This document shows positions 17,334-26,625 of a stretch of 64,000 nucleotides of DNA, one piece after another. The stretch is taken from NCBI GenBank assembly GCA_002816585.1, contig MUCT01000047.1:29635-93634 (forward strand). The letters run 5' to 3'. The translations under genes and the position numbers were made by a program. This DNA is from SAR202 cluster bacterium Io17-Chloro-G6. GTDB lineage: Bacteria; Chloroflexota; Dehalococcoidia; UBA3495. Within the stretch, counting starts at the first letter, position 1. Each line of letters begins with the position of its first letter. The notes beneath the pieces were generated by a model. The model did not search any database. It saw nothing but the letters and a program-made list of their open reading frames with translations, and was not told where the DNA came from.

Positions 17334-17852
17334 CTAGATATTCTCAGATTGGAAGCGTCCTTGGTAGCCGCGGCTGGCGGCGGTCTCCATGCGGAAGAAG
17401 ACCAACTGCATCAACCGGGCGTCGCGCTGCACTAGGTACCCGCCAGAGTGGTAGACCACCAGCAGGGCCTGGGAGCGTCCGTGGTACCCTGCGTCCCAAA
17501 CCGCCGTGTGAACCGCCGCGCCACTACGAAGAAGACTGGAGCGGGGACGTCCCAGGGCCATGATGTCCGATGGCAGGTTGACCACCTCGTTAAAGGTAAC
17601 CAGAAATGGCCCAGGCGCCAACTCCACCCAGCCATCAGGCCCAAACTCAAGTCGCTGCGTCTCCGACAACTTCCGGCTGGCGTTTACGGCGCCGATGGCT
17701 CCCGAAGTGGTCAGCTGGGCCACGTCCCTCAGCGTCATGTCGAATCCGTTGGGCTGGAGTTGGGTCTCGAGAGATAGATAGTGTTCCAACAGGGGTGGCA
17801 ATCCCTCGATTAAATGGCCGATGGAATCGCGGTCCAAGGGTGTACCCGGCAT
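17334..17852 (-). CDS. dUTPase / dCTP deaminase family protein
   Basis: 172 residues of the trimeric dUTPase superfamily. The core motif reads GRPRSSLLRSGAAVHTAVWD followed by AGYHGRSQ, and the C-terminus ends in GYQGRFQ, the flexible arm that closes over the nucleotide. Members hydrolyse dUTP to dUMP, deaminate dCTP, or do both; the arrangement resembles the Dcd-like dUTPases of archaea and Chloroflexota. ATG at 17852 is preferred to a TTG at 17864. It precedes queG on the same strand. Confidence 0.85.
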   Translation of the reverse strand: MPGTPLDRDSIGHLIEGLPPLLEHYLSLETQLQPNGFDMTLRDVAQLTTSGAIGAVNASRKLSETQRLEFGPDGWVELAPGPFLVTFNEVVNLPSDIMALGRPRSSLLRSGAAVHTAVWDAGYHGRSQALLVVYHSGGYLVQRDARLMQLVFFRMETAASRGYQGRFQSENI

Positions 17853-17946
17853 TTGTTGATCCAAAAATTAGGCCCGGCCAGCCACTTCGGTTCAATCAGT
17901 AGCAGGTCCGGGCCGGTATTCGCCTGGTCTATATGATTCTTAAAGC

Positions 17947-19572
17947 CTAATCGTGCATGAAATCCTGGATGTCCGCAGGCAGGGGGACGAACTCGGGAAT
18001 CTCGGTGATGATCGCCTCGGTAGTTATCATCATTCCGGCGATGCTGCCGGCATTCTCCAAGGCCGACCGGGTCACCTTAACCGGGTCAATGATCCCTGCT
18101 TCAATCAGGTGGCAATACTCACCACGGTCGGCGTCGAAGCCCCAGTCGCCCTCTCCGTTGCGCACACCCTCTAAAACCACGGTACCCTCGTGGCCGGCGT
18201 TATCGGAGATGAGCATCAGAGGTGCGCTAAGGGAATTGCGGACCATCCGCACACCCAATGCCTGTTCGGATTCAAGGGTCTTTTCCAAGTCAATCAATAC
18301 CTGTCCCGCCCGCACCAAGGCGACTCCACCGCCGGGCACGATACCCTCTTCGATGGCAGCTCTCGTGGCTGAAAGGGCGTCTTCAGCCCGGGACTTGCGC
18401 TCATTTATCTCAGGTTCGGTGGCGCCGCCGATCTTGAGCACCGCCACACCGCCAACCAAGGCGGCCATGCGCTCTTGGAGTTTTTCGCGGTCATAATCAG
18501 AACTTGTCTCTTCGATCTGGACCCGCAATTGTTCCAGCCGCTCCTTGATGGCCTGATCGTCGCCATGGCCCTCAATGATAGTGGACTCGTCTTTGGTTGC
18601 CACCAACCGGCGCGCCGTTCCAAGGAGTGGAAGCTCGGCTTCTTCAACTTTTAGGCCCCGGTCGGCGCTGATCACGGTGCCTCCGGTTACGATGGCGATG
18701 TCTTCCAACAACGCCTTGCGGCGCTCTCCGAAGCCGGGGGCCTTAATGGCCACGCAATCAATGGTGCCCCGCAGCTTGTTGACGACCAGCGTGGACAGGG
18801 CTTCTCCATCCACATCCTCGGCGATGATCACCAAGGAACGTTTACCAGCTTGTAGCAACTGTTCCATGATTCCCACGACATCGTTGGGGGCGCTGACCTT
18901 CTGGTCGGTGATCAAGAACATGGGATCGTCGATGCCAGCTTCCATGCGTTGGGTGTCGCTGACGAAATGGGGTGAGAGATAACCGCGGTCAACGCGGACA
19001 CCCTCGACAAACTCCAATTCATCGTCAAGGGACTTGGACTCCTCTATTGTCACCACGCCGTCCCGGCCCACTTTATCCAGGGCATCGGCCAGCAACCCCG
19101 CGATGGCCTCTTCATGGGCGGAGAGGGCGGCCACCCTGGCCACCTGCTCACGGCCCTCCACGGGAATCGCCATGGCCTTCAATTCGTTTACCACGGCGGA
19201 TACGGCCTCATTTATCCCGTCCCGGATGCCTATGCCGTTGGCGCCTGAGGCCACGTTCATGAAACCATTACGGACGATGGATTGGGCCAGGACCACGGAG
19301 GTGGTGGTGCCGTCGCCAACGGCATCGTTGGTCTTGGCGGCGGCTTCCTTCACCAATTGGGCGCCCAGATTCTCGTAGGGCTCAGGGAGCTCCACTTCTT
19401 TGGCGATGGTCACGCCGTCGCTGCAGACCACGGGTAAGCCAAACATTCGGCTGAGCAGGACGTTGCGGCCACTGGGGCCCAGGGTCAGGCCCACGACCCG
19501 CTTAAGCTCATCCACGCCACGCATCAGGCTGGCGCGGGCATCCTCATCAAACGTCAGTTGCTTGTCCGCCAT
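17947..19572 (-). CDS. groEL: Chaperonin GroEL, solitary copy without the GGM tail
   Basis: 541 residues covering equatorial, intermediate and apical domains. ATP-site motifs are present (TLGPSGRNV, VGDGTTTSVVLA with its catalytic Asp, GIVPGGGVAL). The ring would fold client proteins with GroES. Three things are unusual: no groES is next to it, no CIRCE repeat (TTAGCACTC-N9-GAGTGCTAA) is visible upstream, and the C-terminus ends in DIQDFMHD with no Gly-Gly-Met repeat. Sequence differs from consensus in several places (LSRMFGLPVVCSDG). It is probably a second, divergent paralogue. AAGGAG precedes the ATG. Confidence 0.93.
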   Translation of the reverse strand: MADKQLTFDEDARASLMRGVDELKRVVGLTLGPSGRNVLLSRMFGLPVVCSDGVTIAKEVELPEPYENLGAQLVKEAAAKTNDAVGDGTTTSVVLAQSIVRNGFMNVASGANGIGIRDGINEAVSAVVNELKAMAIPVEGREQVARVAALSAHEEAIAGLLADALDKVGRDGVVTIEESKSLDDELEFVEGVRVDRGYLSPHFVSDTQRMEAGIDDPMFLITDQKVSAPNDVVGIMEQLLQAGKRSLVIIAEDVDGEALSTLVVNKLRGTIDCVAIKAPGFGERRKALLEDIAIVTGGTVISADRGLKVEEAELPLLGTARRLVATKDESTIIEGHGDDQAIKERLEQLRVQIEETSSDYDREKLQERMAALVGGVAVLKIGGATEPEINERKSRAEDALSATRAAIEEGIVPGGGVALVRAGQVLIDLEKTLESEQALGVRMVRNSLSAPLMLISDNAGHEGTVVLEGVRNGEGDWGFDADRGEYCHLIEAGIIDPVKVTRSALENAGSIAGMMITTEAIITEIPEFVPLPADIQDFMHD

Positions 19573-19753
19573 GTCCGTCTCCTTGTTATCCCAACTGCCG
19601 TCGTCACATGCTGACAGCGCCGGCGTTTTTCGACGTTAATCGTCTATGGAAAAATGACTCTTCCGATTGGAAATCATGCGTCAGACGGGCGCGATTGTCA
19701 ACCGGGCGCGCCGACTGCTAATCCATTCCAGGCACGAATGCCCCACTTTCGGA

Positions 19754-20272
19754 TTAACTCACCGGTTTGACACCCTCCAAACCGCCTACCTGGTTGGCCA
19801 AGTCGGCGATGGTCGAGCCGAGGACGGGGTGCACCAAGTTCGGGGCCAATTCGGCCAGGGGGACCAGAGCAAAGGCACGGAGATGCAGCCTGGCGTGGGG
19901 GATCTGCAAGTCTGGCTCGTCAACCACACTGTTTCCGTAGAGCAGGATGTCCACGTCTATGAGCCGAGGGCCAAATCTGGGACCGGCTTTTCTTCCCAAC
20001 TCTTGCTCCAGGTCTTTTATGCGATGCAGCAACTGGCGTGGCGACAGGGTGGTTGAGGTCTCGGCCACCATGTTAAGAAAATCGGGCTGTCCGGTCAGGC
20101 CCCAGGGCGCAGTCTCGTAGATTCCTGAGGTCCGCAACACCATCAACTCCGCTCCGGCGACCAGCCGCTTGAACGCTTGGACCAGATTTTCTTGCCGGTC
20201 GCCCAGGTTGGTCCCAAGTCCCAGGTAGCAGGTTGTCTGGCTCAACTGGCCATCCAGCCATGGGGTCTCCAT
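19754..20272 (-). CDS. folK: 6-hydroxymethyl-7,8-dihydropterin pyrophosphokinase
   Basis: 172 residues. Transfers pyrophosphate from ATP to the hydroxymethyl-dihydropterin in folate synthesis. Signature motifs: YLGLGTNLGDR at the N-terminus, ETAPWG, FLNMV, and the catalytic block RFGPRLIDVDILLYG. It begins inside the 3' end of folP with a 31-base overlap, so the two consecutive enzymes of the pathway are translationally coupled. Confidence 0.95.
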   Translation of the reverse strand: METPWLDGQLSQTTCYLGLGTNLGDRQENLVQAFKRLVAGAELMVLRTSGIYETAPWGLTGQPDFLNMVAETSTTLSPRQLLHRIKDLEQELGRKAGPRFGPRLIDVDILLYGNSVVDEPDLQIPHARLHLRAFALVPLAELAPNLVHPVLGSTIADLANQVGGLEGVKPVS

Positions 20273-21108
20273 CCTCGAACCACGGCGTCGGTGACCCGGC
20301 AGACCCGCACCATCTCCCTGATGTCGTGGACCCTTACGATGTCCGCGCCGCCGGCGATGGCCAGAGCCACCGTGGCCGCCGTACCCTCAACTCTCTGGTC
20401 GGGAGGCAGGTCCAGCAGCAGCCCCAAGGTGGATTTCCGGGACGTGCCGACTAGCATTGGGCAGCCGATGGGCTTGAACTTCTCCAGTCCTGCCAGGACT
20501 GCCAGGTTGTGGTCCGGGGTTTTTCCGAAGCCGATGCCGGGGTCGATGATGATGTTGTCTCTGGGCACTCCAGCCTCGAGGGCCGTTGCGACGCTGGCCT
20601 GCAGACTGGCTATGACGTCGGACAGCAGGTCCCGGTACTCGTTGCCGTGCTGGTTGTGCATCAAGACCAAGCCAGCCCCGGTGTCGGCTGCCACCTGGGC
20701 CAATTCTGGTTCGGCTTTCAGGCCCCAGATGTCATTGATGATCACCGCGCCGGCGTCAACCGCTTGGCGGGCCACTTCCGCCTTGTAGGTGTCCACGCTG
20801 ATGGGCAGGTCCACCAGGCTGGCCACGGCTTCAAGGGCAGGCATCAGCCTCTGCAGTTCCTCTTCCAGGGAGACCTTCTGGTGGCCGGGGCGGGTGGACT
20901 CGGCGCCGATGTCCAGGATGTCCGCGCCCTCGTCTTGAAATCGCAAAGCCTGGTCCACGGCCGCGGCAGCGTCGCACCCCAGACCATCCCCTGAAAACGA
21001 GTCGGGGGTCAGGTTAATGATGCCCATCACGTAGGTGCGACTTCCCCAAGCCAGCGTCCCGCCGTTGGCTACGGTCAGATTTTCAAGGAGGGTCTCGACT
21101 TGGGGCAT
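20242..21108 (-). CDS. folP: Dihydropteroate synthase
   Basis: About 288 residues from the ATG at 21108 (GGGAG upstream); a TTG at 21156 would add 16 residues. Condenses p-aminobenzoate with dihydropterin pyrophosphate and is the target of sulfonamides. TIM-barrel motifs in order: MGIINLTPDSFSGDG, DIGAESTRPG, ISVDTYK, INDIWG, LMHNQHG, IIDPGIGFGKT, VGTSRKS and the C-terminal RVHD. It overlaps folK downstream. Confidence 0.95.
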   Translation of the reverse strand: MPQVETLLENLTVANGGTLAWGSRTYVMGIINLTPDSFSGDGLGCDAAAAVDQALRFQDEGADILDIGAESTRPGHQKVSLEEELQRLMPALEAVASLVDLPISVDTYKAEVARQAVDAGAVIINDIWGLKAEPELAQVAADTGAGLVLMHNQHGNEYRDLLSDVIASLQASVATALEAGVPRDNIIIDPGIGFGKTPDHNLAVLAGLEKFKPIGCPMLVGTSRKSTLGLLLDLPPDQRVEGTAATVALAIAGGADIVRVHDIREMVRVCRVTDAVVRGWRPHGWMAS

Positions 21109-21236
21109 GGCCTGGAGACTCCCAACTGGTGGAAAAGGTGGAATCAAGCGATTCAACGGTCAACCGACGGCTCGGGGCAGTCCCATTTTATCACTGCGGG
21201 CCGTGCTCAGCCTCCTTGCGCCTCAATCGAGGCGTC

Positions 21237-21245
21237 TGCTACGAT
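21237..21245 (+). promoter_or_regulatory. Possible extended -10 promoter for the carboxyltransferase gene
   Basis: TGCTACGAT matches an extended -10 element (TGn-TATAAT-like). A weak -35-like TTGCGC lies 18 bases before the hexamer. Similar TGCTAnnAT elements occur before gltX (31992) and the CNNM gene (51073). Confidence 0.35.
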
Positions 21246-21369
21246 GACCCCGGCTCAAGTGTGCCTAATTTGTGACGATTCCTCGCCAAAACGAACACGA
21301 GATTCGTCCTCTGATAGTGGGAATCATGCGGACCAATGAAATGCGCTCCGCGATCCGGCGGGAGGTGCA

Positions 21370-22935
21370 GTGACTGCGGAAAAACGACAGATCGACGAGA
21401 AGATTGACGCTCTGGACGCCATGCGCCAAGAGGCGCACAAGGGCGGTGGCCAGGACCGGATAGACCAGCAACACAGCAGGGGCAAGTTGACCGCCCGGGA
21501 ACGGCTGGCCCTGCTAATGGATGACGGCAGCTTCGAAGAACTGGACCCCTTTGTCACCCACCGGGCCACCGACTTTGGCCTGGCCGACCGCAAAATTCTG
21601 GGCGACGCCGTGGTCACGGGCTACGGCCAGGTGGAAGGCCGCCAGGTTTTCGCCTTCGCTCAGGACTTCACAGTGATGGGCGGCTCGCTGTCTGAGGCCG
21701 TCAGCCAGAAAATCTGCAAAATGTTGGACTTGGCGGTTAAGGCGGGTTGCCCCGTGGTCGGGCTCAACGACTCCGGCGGGGCCCGCATCCAGGAAGGCGT
21801 AGCGAGCCTGGCCGCCTACGGCGACATCTTTCTGCGCAACACCATGTACTCGGGGGTCATACCCCAGATCTCGGTGATCGTCGGTCCTTCGGCCGGCGGC
21901 GCAGTTTACTCACCAGCCATCACAGACTTCGTATTCATGGTCAAGGGGACCGGCCAGATGTACATCACCGGACCCGATGTCATCAAGGCAGTGACCGGCG
22001 AAGAGGTGACCCATGAAGACCTGGGGGGAGCGGCGACTCATGCCACCCGAAGCGGCGTGGCCCAGTTCGTCTACGAGACCGAAGAAGAATGCATCAATGA
22101 GGTCCGGCGTCTCCTTAGCTTCCTGCCCAGCAACAACCTGGAGGACAGCCCACAGGAGGCCACCGGCGACCCGGTTACTCGAACGGAACCCGACCTGCGC
22201 TACCTGGTGCCCGACGACGCCAACCGTCCCTATGACATGTTGGAGGTCATTTATAAAATCATCGACGATCAAGAGTTCATGGAGGTCCACCAGAACTTCG
22301 CCCCAAACGTGGTGGTGGGGTTCGCTAGGATGAATGGGCGCGCGGTGGGCATGGTGGGCAACCAGCCGGAGTACCTGGCCGGCGTCCTGGATATCGACGC
22401 TTCGGCCAAGGCGGCCCGGTTCATCCGGTTCTGCGACTGCTTCAACATCCCCATCGTGACGCTGGTGGATGTGCCCGGATTCATGCCCGGTGTGGACCAG
22501 GAGTACGGTGGAATCATCCGCCACGGCGCCAAGTTGATCTTCGCCTATGCCGAAGCCACGGTGCCCAAGATCGCCGTCATCACCCGTAAAGCCTACGGCG
22601 GGGCTTATATCGTGATGAGCAGCAAGCACCTGCGCTCAGACATCAACCTGGCCTGGCCGTCGGCGGAGATCGCCGTCATGGGTGCTGAAGGCGCGGTGAA
22701 CATAATTTACCGGAGCGAGATTTCTGGGGCCGAGGACCCGGACGCCAAACGCCAAGAACTCATCAAGGAATATCAAGAGCAATTCACGACCCCATACATC
22801 GCAGCCAGCCGGGGATTTCTTGACGATGTGATCGATCCGGCGGAGACCCGGGTGCAGATAATCAAGGCGCTGGAGATGCTCCGGAACAAGCGCGACAGCC
22901 TTCCGGCCAAGAAACACGGCAATATACCCCTGTAG
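21370..22935 (+). CDS. pccB: Acyl-CoA carboxylase carboxyltransferase (beta) subunit
   Basis: 521 residues with the two crotonase-like halves of biotin-dependent carboxyltransferases. The N-terminal half contains GKLTARERLALLMD and NDSGGARIQEG; the C-terminal half contains DVPGFMPGVDQEYGGI and KAYGGAYIVM. Members carboxylate propionyl-, acetyl- or methylmalonyl-CoA with a biotinylated partner. The partner biotin carboxylase subunit is not in the window, so the substrate is inferred only from overall similarity to propionyl-CoA/methylmalonyl-CoA enzymes. It starts with GTG, preceded by GGGAGGTG. A separate fused AccD-AccA lies at 56773. Confidence 0.93.
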   Translation: MTAEKRQIDEKIDALDAMRQEAHKGGGQDRIDQQHSRGKLTARERLALLMDDGSFEELDPFVTHRATDFGLADRKILGDAVVTGYGQVEGRQVFAFAQDFTVMGGSLSEAVSQKICKMLDLAVKAGCPVVGLNDSGGARIQEGVASLAAYGDIFLRNTMYSGVIPQISVIVGPSAGGAVYSPAITDFVFMVKGTGQMYITGPDVIKAVTGEEVTHEDLGGAATHATRSGVAQFVYETEEECINEVRRLLSFLPSNNLEDSPQEATGDPVTRTEPDLRYLVPDDANRPYDMLEVIYKIIDDQEFMEVHQNFAPNVVVGFARMNGRAVGMVGNQPEYLAGVLDIDASAKAARFIRFCDCFNIPIVTLVDVPGFMPGVDQEYGGIIRHGAKLIFAYAEATVPKIAVITRKAYGGAYIVMSSKHLRSDINLAWPSAEIAVMGAEGAVNIIYRSEISGAEDPDAKRQELIKEYQEQFTTPYIAASRGFLDDVIDPAETRVQIIKALEMLRNKRDSLPAKKHGNIPL

Positions 22936-22986
22936 AATGGACAGGTTCCTTCGATTATCGCCTATCGCCTTAGCGCTGAGATCACC

Positions 22987-23079
22987 CGCTTGTCCTGAGC
23001 CCCCGTCGGAGGGCTGCATCAGTCATATCACTGGTGGAAAATCGCTGCGCCGGTGGTTCGACAAGCTCACCATGAGCGG
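22987..23079. repeat. REP-like inverted element
   Basis: GCTTGTCCTGAGC near 22988 is mirrored by GTTCGACAAGCTCACCATGAG at 23056-23076, with GCTTGTC/GACAAGC as the paired core. Sequences of the GGTTCGACAAGCTCA type are widespread short interspersed repeats in bacterial genomes. Confidence 0.55.
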
Positions 23080-23152
23080 ACCTATCACGATGGTCCACGT
23101 TAGGACCTATTACGATGGTCCACGTTAGGACCTATTACGATGGTCCCCGTAA
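23078..23152. repeat. Three tandem copies of a 25-base unit
   Basis: The unit begins GGACCTAT(C/T)ACGATGGTCC and recurs at 23078, 23103 and 23128 with one to three mismatches. Within each unit GGACC and GGTCC are inverted, so each copy can form a small hairpin or bind a dimer. It lies about 120 bases before the start of the LLM gene. Confidence 0.9.
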
Positions 23153-23274
23153 ATGGAAAGTCCCCATTAGCAGGGGCACTCCGGTCTCCAGACTTTTGTA
23201 TTAGAATAGGCGGGCCGCTCGACAAGCTTAAATGCTTGCGGCCCCGGTTTATTCCGCAATCCAAGGAGTTATTC

Positions 23275-24297
23275 ATGGAGTTCGGCGTTTTCTACCAGCT
23301 ACCCTGTGCGGTAGACCAAACTCCCGCCGCCCGCATTCAGGACACCATCGCCCAATGCCAACTGGCCGACGAACTGGGTTTCGACGCCGTCTGGTTGGCC
23401 GAACTGCACTTCAACCCTCGCTTCTCTGTGATGTCGGCCCCGTTGATGATTGCGTCGGCCGTCGCCCAGACGACCAAGCGCATCCGCATCGGCAGCGCCG
23501 TCAACCTGCTGCCCCTGCACCATCCGGTCCGGTTGGCGGAGGAAGCGGCGACCCTGGACGTTTTGTCCAACGGGCGGGCCATATTCGGTGTGGGACGGGG
23601 TTCCATGCCTACCCACTTCGAGGGATACGGCATCGACCAAGAAGAGGGGCGGGACCGTTTTCTGGAGGGGCTGGAGTTTGTGTTGGGCTCGTGGGACCAA
23701 GAGGAATTCACCTACCTGGGTAAGTACTACCAGGCCGAAGGGGTCACAGTGACTCCCAGGCCGCTACAGCAACCCCATCCTCCGGTGTATGTGGCCGCCA
23801 ATAGCGCTGACACCTTTGGCATCGTCGGCTCGCTGGGCCACAACATCCTGGTCGCGCCCACCATCGTGACCACGGAAGGAGCTTTGGCCGGGCTGGCCTC
23901 CTACCGGGCCGAATTGGCGGAGAACGGTCACGATGCGGCAAATCTGAAGGTCAACGTCAACGTGCCCGTACACGTGGACTTCGACGAGAATAAAGCTCGT
24001 GCTGGCTTTGAAAAGACGATCAACAATTACCTGGGAACGCTCCGGGACATCGGCGCAAACCGGGGTTCCAGCCGGGGATCTAGCCGGGCGTCTGCCCTGA
24101 CCGCCGAAAGTGTCATGGAGGAGTTCGCCGCCGTCGGCACCCCAGACCAAGTTGCCGCCAGGCTGGAAAAAGTCATCGACAGGTACGGGCCGCAAGAAAT
24201 CATGTGCTGGTTCAACATCGGCGGCATGCTACCCCACGCCGAGGTGGAAAGTTCTATGCGGTTATTCGCCAAAGAAGTCATGCCCCGCTTTCAATAG
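23275..24297 (+). CDS. Luciferase-like (LLM class) flavin-dependent oxidoreductase, second copy
   Basis: 340 residues, TIM barrel. Motifs: MEFGVFYQLP, LADELGFDAVWLAELHF, IRIGSAVNLLPLHHPVRLAEE, and LSNGRAIFGVGRGS, which is the alkanal/FMN monooxygenase pattern and differs from the gene at 3606. A serine/arginine-rich insert (GSSRGSSRAS, about residues 264-273) interrupts the later part. Start at 23275 is set by AAGGAG seven bases upstream and by homology; the open frame to 23140 is not coding. The substrate is unknown. It is followed 33 bases later by rarA. Confidence 0.88.
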   Translation: MEFGVFYQLPCAVDQTPAARIQDTIAQCQLADELGFDAVWLAELHFNPRFSVMSAPLMIASAVAQTTKRIRIGSAVNLLPLHHPVRLAEEAATLDVLSNGRAIFGVGRGSMPTHFEGYGIDQEEGRDRFLEGLEFVLGSWDQEEFTYLGKYYQAEGVTVTPRPLQQPHPPVYVAANSADTFGIVGSLGHNILVAPTIVTTEGALAGLASYRAELAENGHDAANLKVNVNVPVHVDFDENKARAGFEKTINNYLGTLRDIGANRGSSRGSSRASALTAESVMEEFAAVGTPDQVAARLEKVIDRYGPQEIMCWFNIGGMLPHAEVESSMRLFAKEVMPRFQ

Positions 24298-24330
24298 ACC
24301 AGCCGTTTCCGGTAGCCGAGGTGAACGACC

Positions 24331-25728
24331 ATGAGCTCATCTGAGTCATTATTCGAGCATGGCAGAAAGGTCCAGGCAGAGCGGGACGCCCCGCTGGCGG
24401 AGCGCATGCGGCCCCGGACTTTTGACGAGTTCGTGGGTCAGGAGCAGATCGTCGACCCCGGCCGGGTGCTGCTTAAATCCCTCGCCGCCGGGCGTCTGCC
24501 TTCCATCATCCTCTGGGGACCGCCCGGCACCGGCAAGACCACTCTGGCGCGGTTGGTGGCGACGTCCACCCAGGCCGACTTTCAACCGGTGAGCGCAGTC
24601 ACATCGGGAGTGGCCGACTTGCGGCGCATCGTGTCCGAAGCCCGCGACCGCAAGGGCATGCACCAGCAGTCGACCATCCTATTCGTGGATGAGATTCACC
24701 GTTTCAACAAAGCCCAACAGGACGTTATCCTGCCCCATGTTGAGGACGGCACGGTCACCTTCATCGGCGCAACCACCGAGAACCCGTCTTTCGAGGTCAT
24801 CGCCCCGCTGTTGTCCCGGTGCCGTGTATTCTCGCTTCAGAGTCTTACGCCGGACGAGATGGCGGCCATTGTAAACCGGGCCTTGGCTGACGAAACGAGG
24901 GGATTAGGTCCCTTGAATGCCACGTTGGCCGATGACGCCCTGGACCATCTGGTGAACATCGCCAACGGCGACGCCCGGATCGCCCTGAACGCTCTGGAGA
25001 CGGCGGCCTACGCCTGCACGCCCGACGCCGGGGGGAAGCGTTTCATCGATTTGGAGACCATCGCCGACGCCCTCCAACGGCGTACGCCTATGTACGACAA
25101 GTCTGGAGAAAGCCATTACGACACCATATCGGCGTTCATCAAATCGGTTCGAGGATCGTCGCCTGACGGGGCCCTTTACTGGCTGGCACGGATGATTGAA
25201 TCGGGGGAAGACCCTCTATTCATCGCCCGCCGCCTGGTGATCCTGGCCTCCGAGGACATTGGACTGGCCGAGCCCCAAGCATTGCCGGTGGCGATGGCGG
25301 CACAGCAGGCAGTCCATTTTTTGGGCATGCCCGAAGGGCGGATACCACTGGCTGAGGCGACGGTCTACCTGGCCGCGGCGCCCAAGAGCAACTCAGCCTA
25401 TGCGGCGTTGAACGAGGCCATGCGGGACGTGCGGGAGCAGGCCAACGAGCCGGTGCCCCTCCACCTACGCAACGCCGTCACCGGGATGATGAAAGACATG
25501 GGATACGGCAAGGATTACAAGTATTCCCACGACTTCCAGGGCCATTTCGCGGAGCAGGAATATCTGCCGTCTTCCCTGAAGGGCCGGCGCTATTATCAGC
25601 CCAGCGAAGAAGGGGCGGAGCAGGAGATCGGCCGGCGGCTCAGGCGTTGGTGGCATGATAGAGCGAACGAAAAGAGCAGCCACGACCAAGAGGGCGAGAG
25701 TCGAACTGCAGGTGGCCAGGACGGATAG
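24331..25728 (+). CDS. rarA: Replication-associated recombination protein A (AAA ATPase)
   Basis: 465 residues of the RarA/MgsA/WRNIP1 clamp-loader-like family, which acts at stalled replication forks. N-terminal [15 protein letters not shown], Walker [10 protein letters not shown] (residues 63-71), Walker [16 protein letters not shown], sensor 1 GATTENPSF, arginine-finger region LLSRCRVF, and the C-terminal tetramerisation domain ([23 protein letters not shown]). The final 25 residues are a charged extension. The stop abuts the stop of the convergent arrestin-like gene. Confidence 0.95.
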   Translation: MSSSESLFEHGRKVQAERDAPLAERMRPRTFDEFVGQEQIVDPGRVLLKSLAAGRLPSIILWGPPGTGKTTLARLVATSTQADFQPVSAVTSGVADLRRIVSEARDRKGMHQQSTILFVDEIHRFNKAQQDVILPHVEDGTVTFIGATTENPSFEVIAPLLSRCRVFSLQSLTPDEMAAIVNRALADETRGLGPLNATLADDALDHLVNIANGDARIALNALETAAYACTPDAGGKRFIDLETIADALQRRTPMYDKSGESHYDTISAFIKSVRGSSPDGALYWLARMIESGEDPLFIARRLVILASEDIGLAEPQALPVAMAAQQAVHFLGMPEGRIPLAEATVYLAAAPKSNSAYAALNEAMRDVREQANEPVPLHLRNAVTGMMKDMGYGKDYKYSHDFQGHFAEQEYLPSSLKGRRYYQPSEEGAEQEIGRRLRRWWHDRANEKSSHDQEGESRTAGGQDG

Positions 25729-26532
25729 TCAGGTCGAGGTGAATACCTGGACTTCCCGCTCCACATGGTAGGCATCGGTGGCCTCTTCCGTATCGACGAC
25801 CGCCTTGAGACGCCACGAGACAGTGGTGTGTCCACTCTTCACCGTCGGCAGCGTCCGTTCCGGAACCGGCAGACTGAAGGCCCAGACATAGGGCTCGTCC
25901 GAGGTCAACTGCACTTTGCTGTCAAGCGAGACCTTTTCCCGAACGGACTCGGCCTGGCGGTCACCCGCCGATTCCACACTGTGCAATTCGACGCGGATGT
26001 CCTTGGCTTTGTCCATGCCGTGCATCCGTGCCCGGAGTTCACCTTCCAAATACCCGCCGGCGCCAACCACATCGTTGACCAGGACCATGGCCAAGGTACA
26101 GCCACTGAAGGCCGCTTCTTCGGTCAGAGCCGCGGCGCTGCGTCCGGTCTTAACCACGGGAGGGGTCAGCACCGTTATTTCGCGGGACTGGGTGACCGGG
26201 CTGCTGCTCTCAAATTCCAACCTGCCGGTGAGCTCCCAGGCCACCCGGGCTACGGAACCGTGGACCGTGGGCGGGGCATTGTTGGGGATCTGAATTCTGG
26301 CGTATCTGATGACCGGTTCTGGGTTTGTGAATTCAGTGTCTGAGATGAAAGATTGGACTAGCGGCTGGGATAAAACGGAGCGATTCTGACGCTTTCCATC
26401 TCTGTTAGCTGCCGGGGTTTCCTTATCCCACCACTGCTCGGTGCAGGCTATTTCAACCTGGCCGGCTTTGACATTGAGACCCACTGTCGGCCGTATCGTA
26501 ATTTTGATATCAATTGTGCCGCCGGGCTGCAT
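25729..26532 (-). CDS. Arrestin-like beta-sandwich protein (downstream paralogue)
   Basis: 267 residues from the first in-frame ATG; not assigned to a named family, but built of alternating beta strands with two sandwich-like halves, as in arrestin/Spo0M-like proteins (inference). It is a paralogue of the upstream gene. The ATG at 26532 is probably too late: the same frame upstream encodes SWFRRPKAEIEIE, which aligns with the N-terminus of the paralogue (FRQPRADIDVKLE). Between that and the upstream stop there is no ATG, GTG or TTG. A CTG at 26605-26607 sits four bases after GGAGG. Either a rare start, readthrough of the TAG, or decay is implied. Confidence 0.6.
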   Translation of the reverse strand: MQPGGTIDIKITIRPTVGLNVKAGQVEIACTEQWWDKETPAANRDGKRQNRSVLSQPLVQSFISDTEFTNPEPVIRYARIQIPNNAPPTVHGSVARVAWELTGRLEFESSSPVTQSREITVLTPPVVKTGRSAAALTEEAAFSGCTLAMVLVNDVVGAGGYLEGELRARMHGMDKAKDIRVELHSVESAGDRQAESVREKVSLDSKVQLTSDEPYVWAFSLPVPERTLPTVKSGHTTVSWRLKAVVDTEEATDAYHVEREVQVFTST

Positions 26533-26625
26533 TGACCCGCCGGTTGTTTCGATTTCGATCTCCGCCTTGGGGCGGCGAAACCAAGAAAGGATTCGATCTA
26601 GAACCAGGGCGCCTCCACCATCTGC

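Larger units (their letters stand above)
22936..23274. other. Repeat-rich intergenic region
   Basis: 339 bases between pccB and the next gene, holding a REP-like inverted element (22987-23079) and a 25-base tandem triplet (23078-23152), which are listed separately. The remainder shows only the ribosome site of the next gene. Confidence 0.7.

Noticed and set aside
17865..17946. Terminator between groEL and the dUTPase-like gene
   Set aside because: GGCCCGG and CCGGGCC arms are present, but the loop is long and no U-tract follows on either strand.
23078..23152. CRISPR array
   Set aside because: The units are directly adjacent with no spacers.
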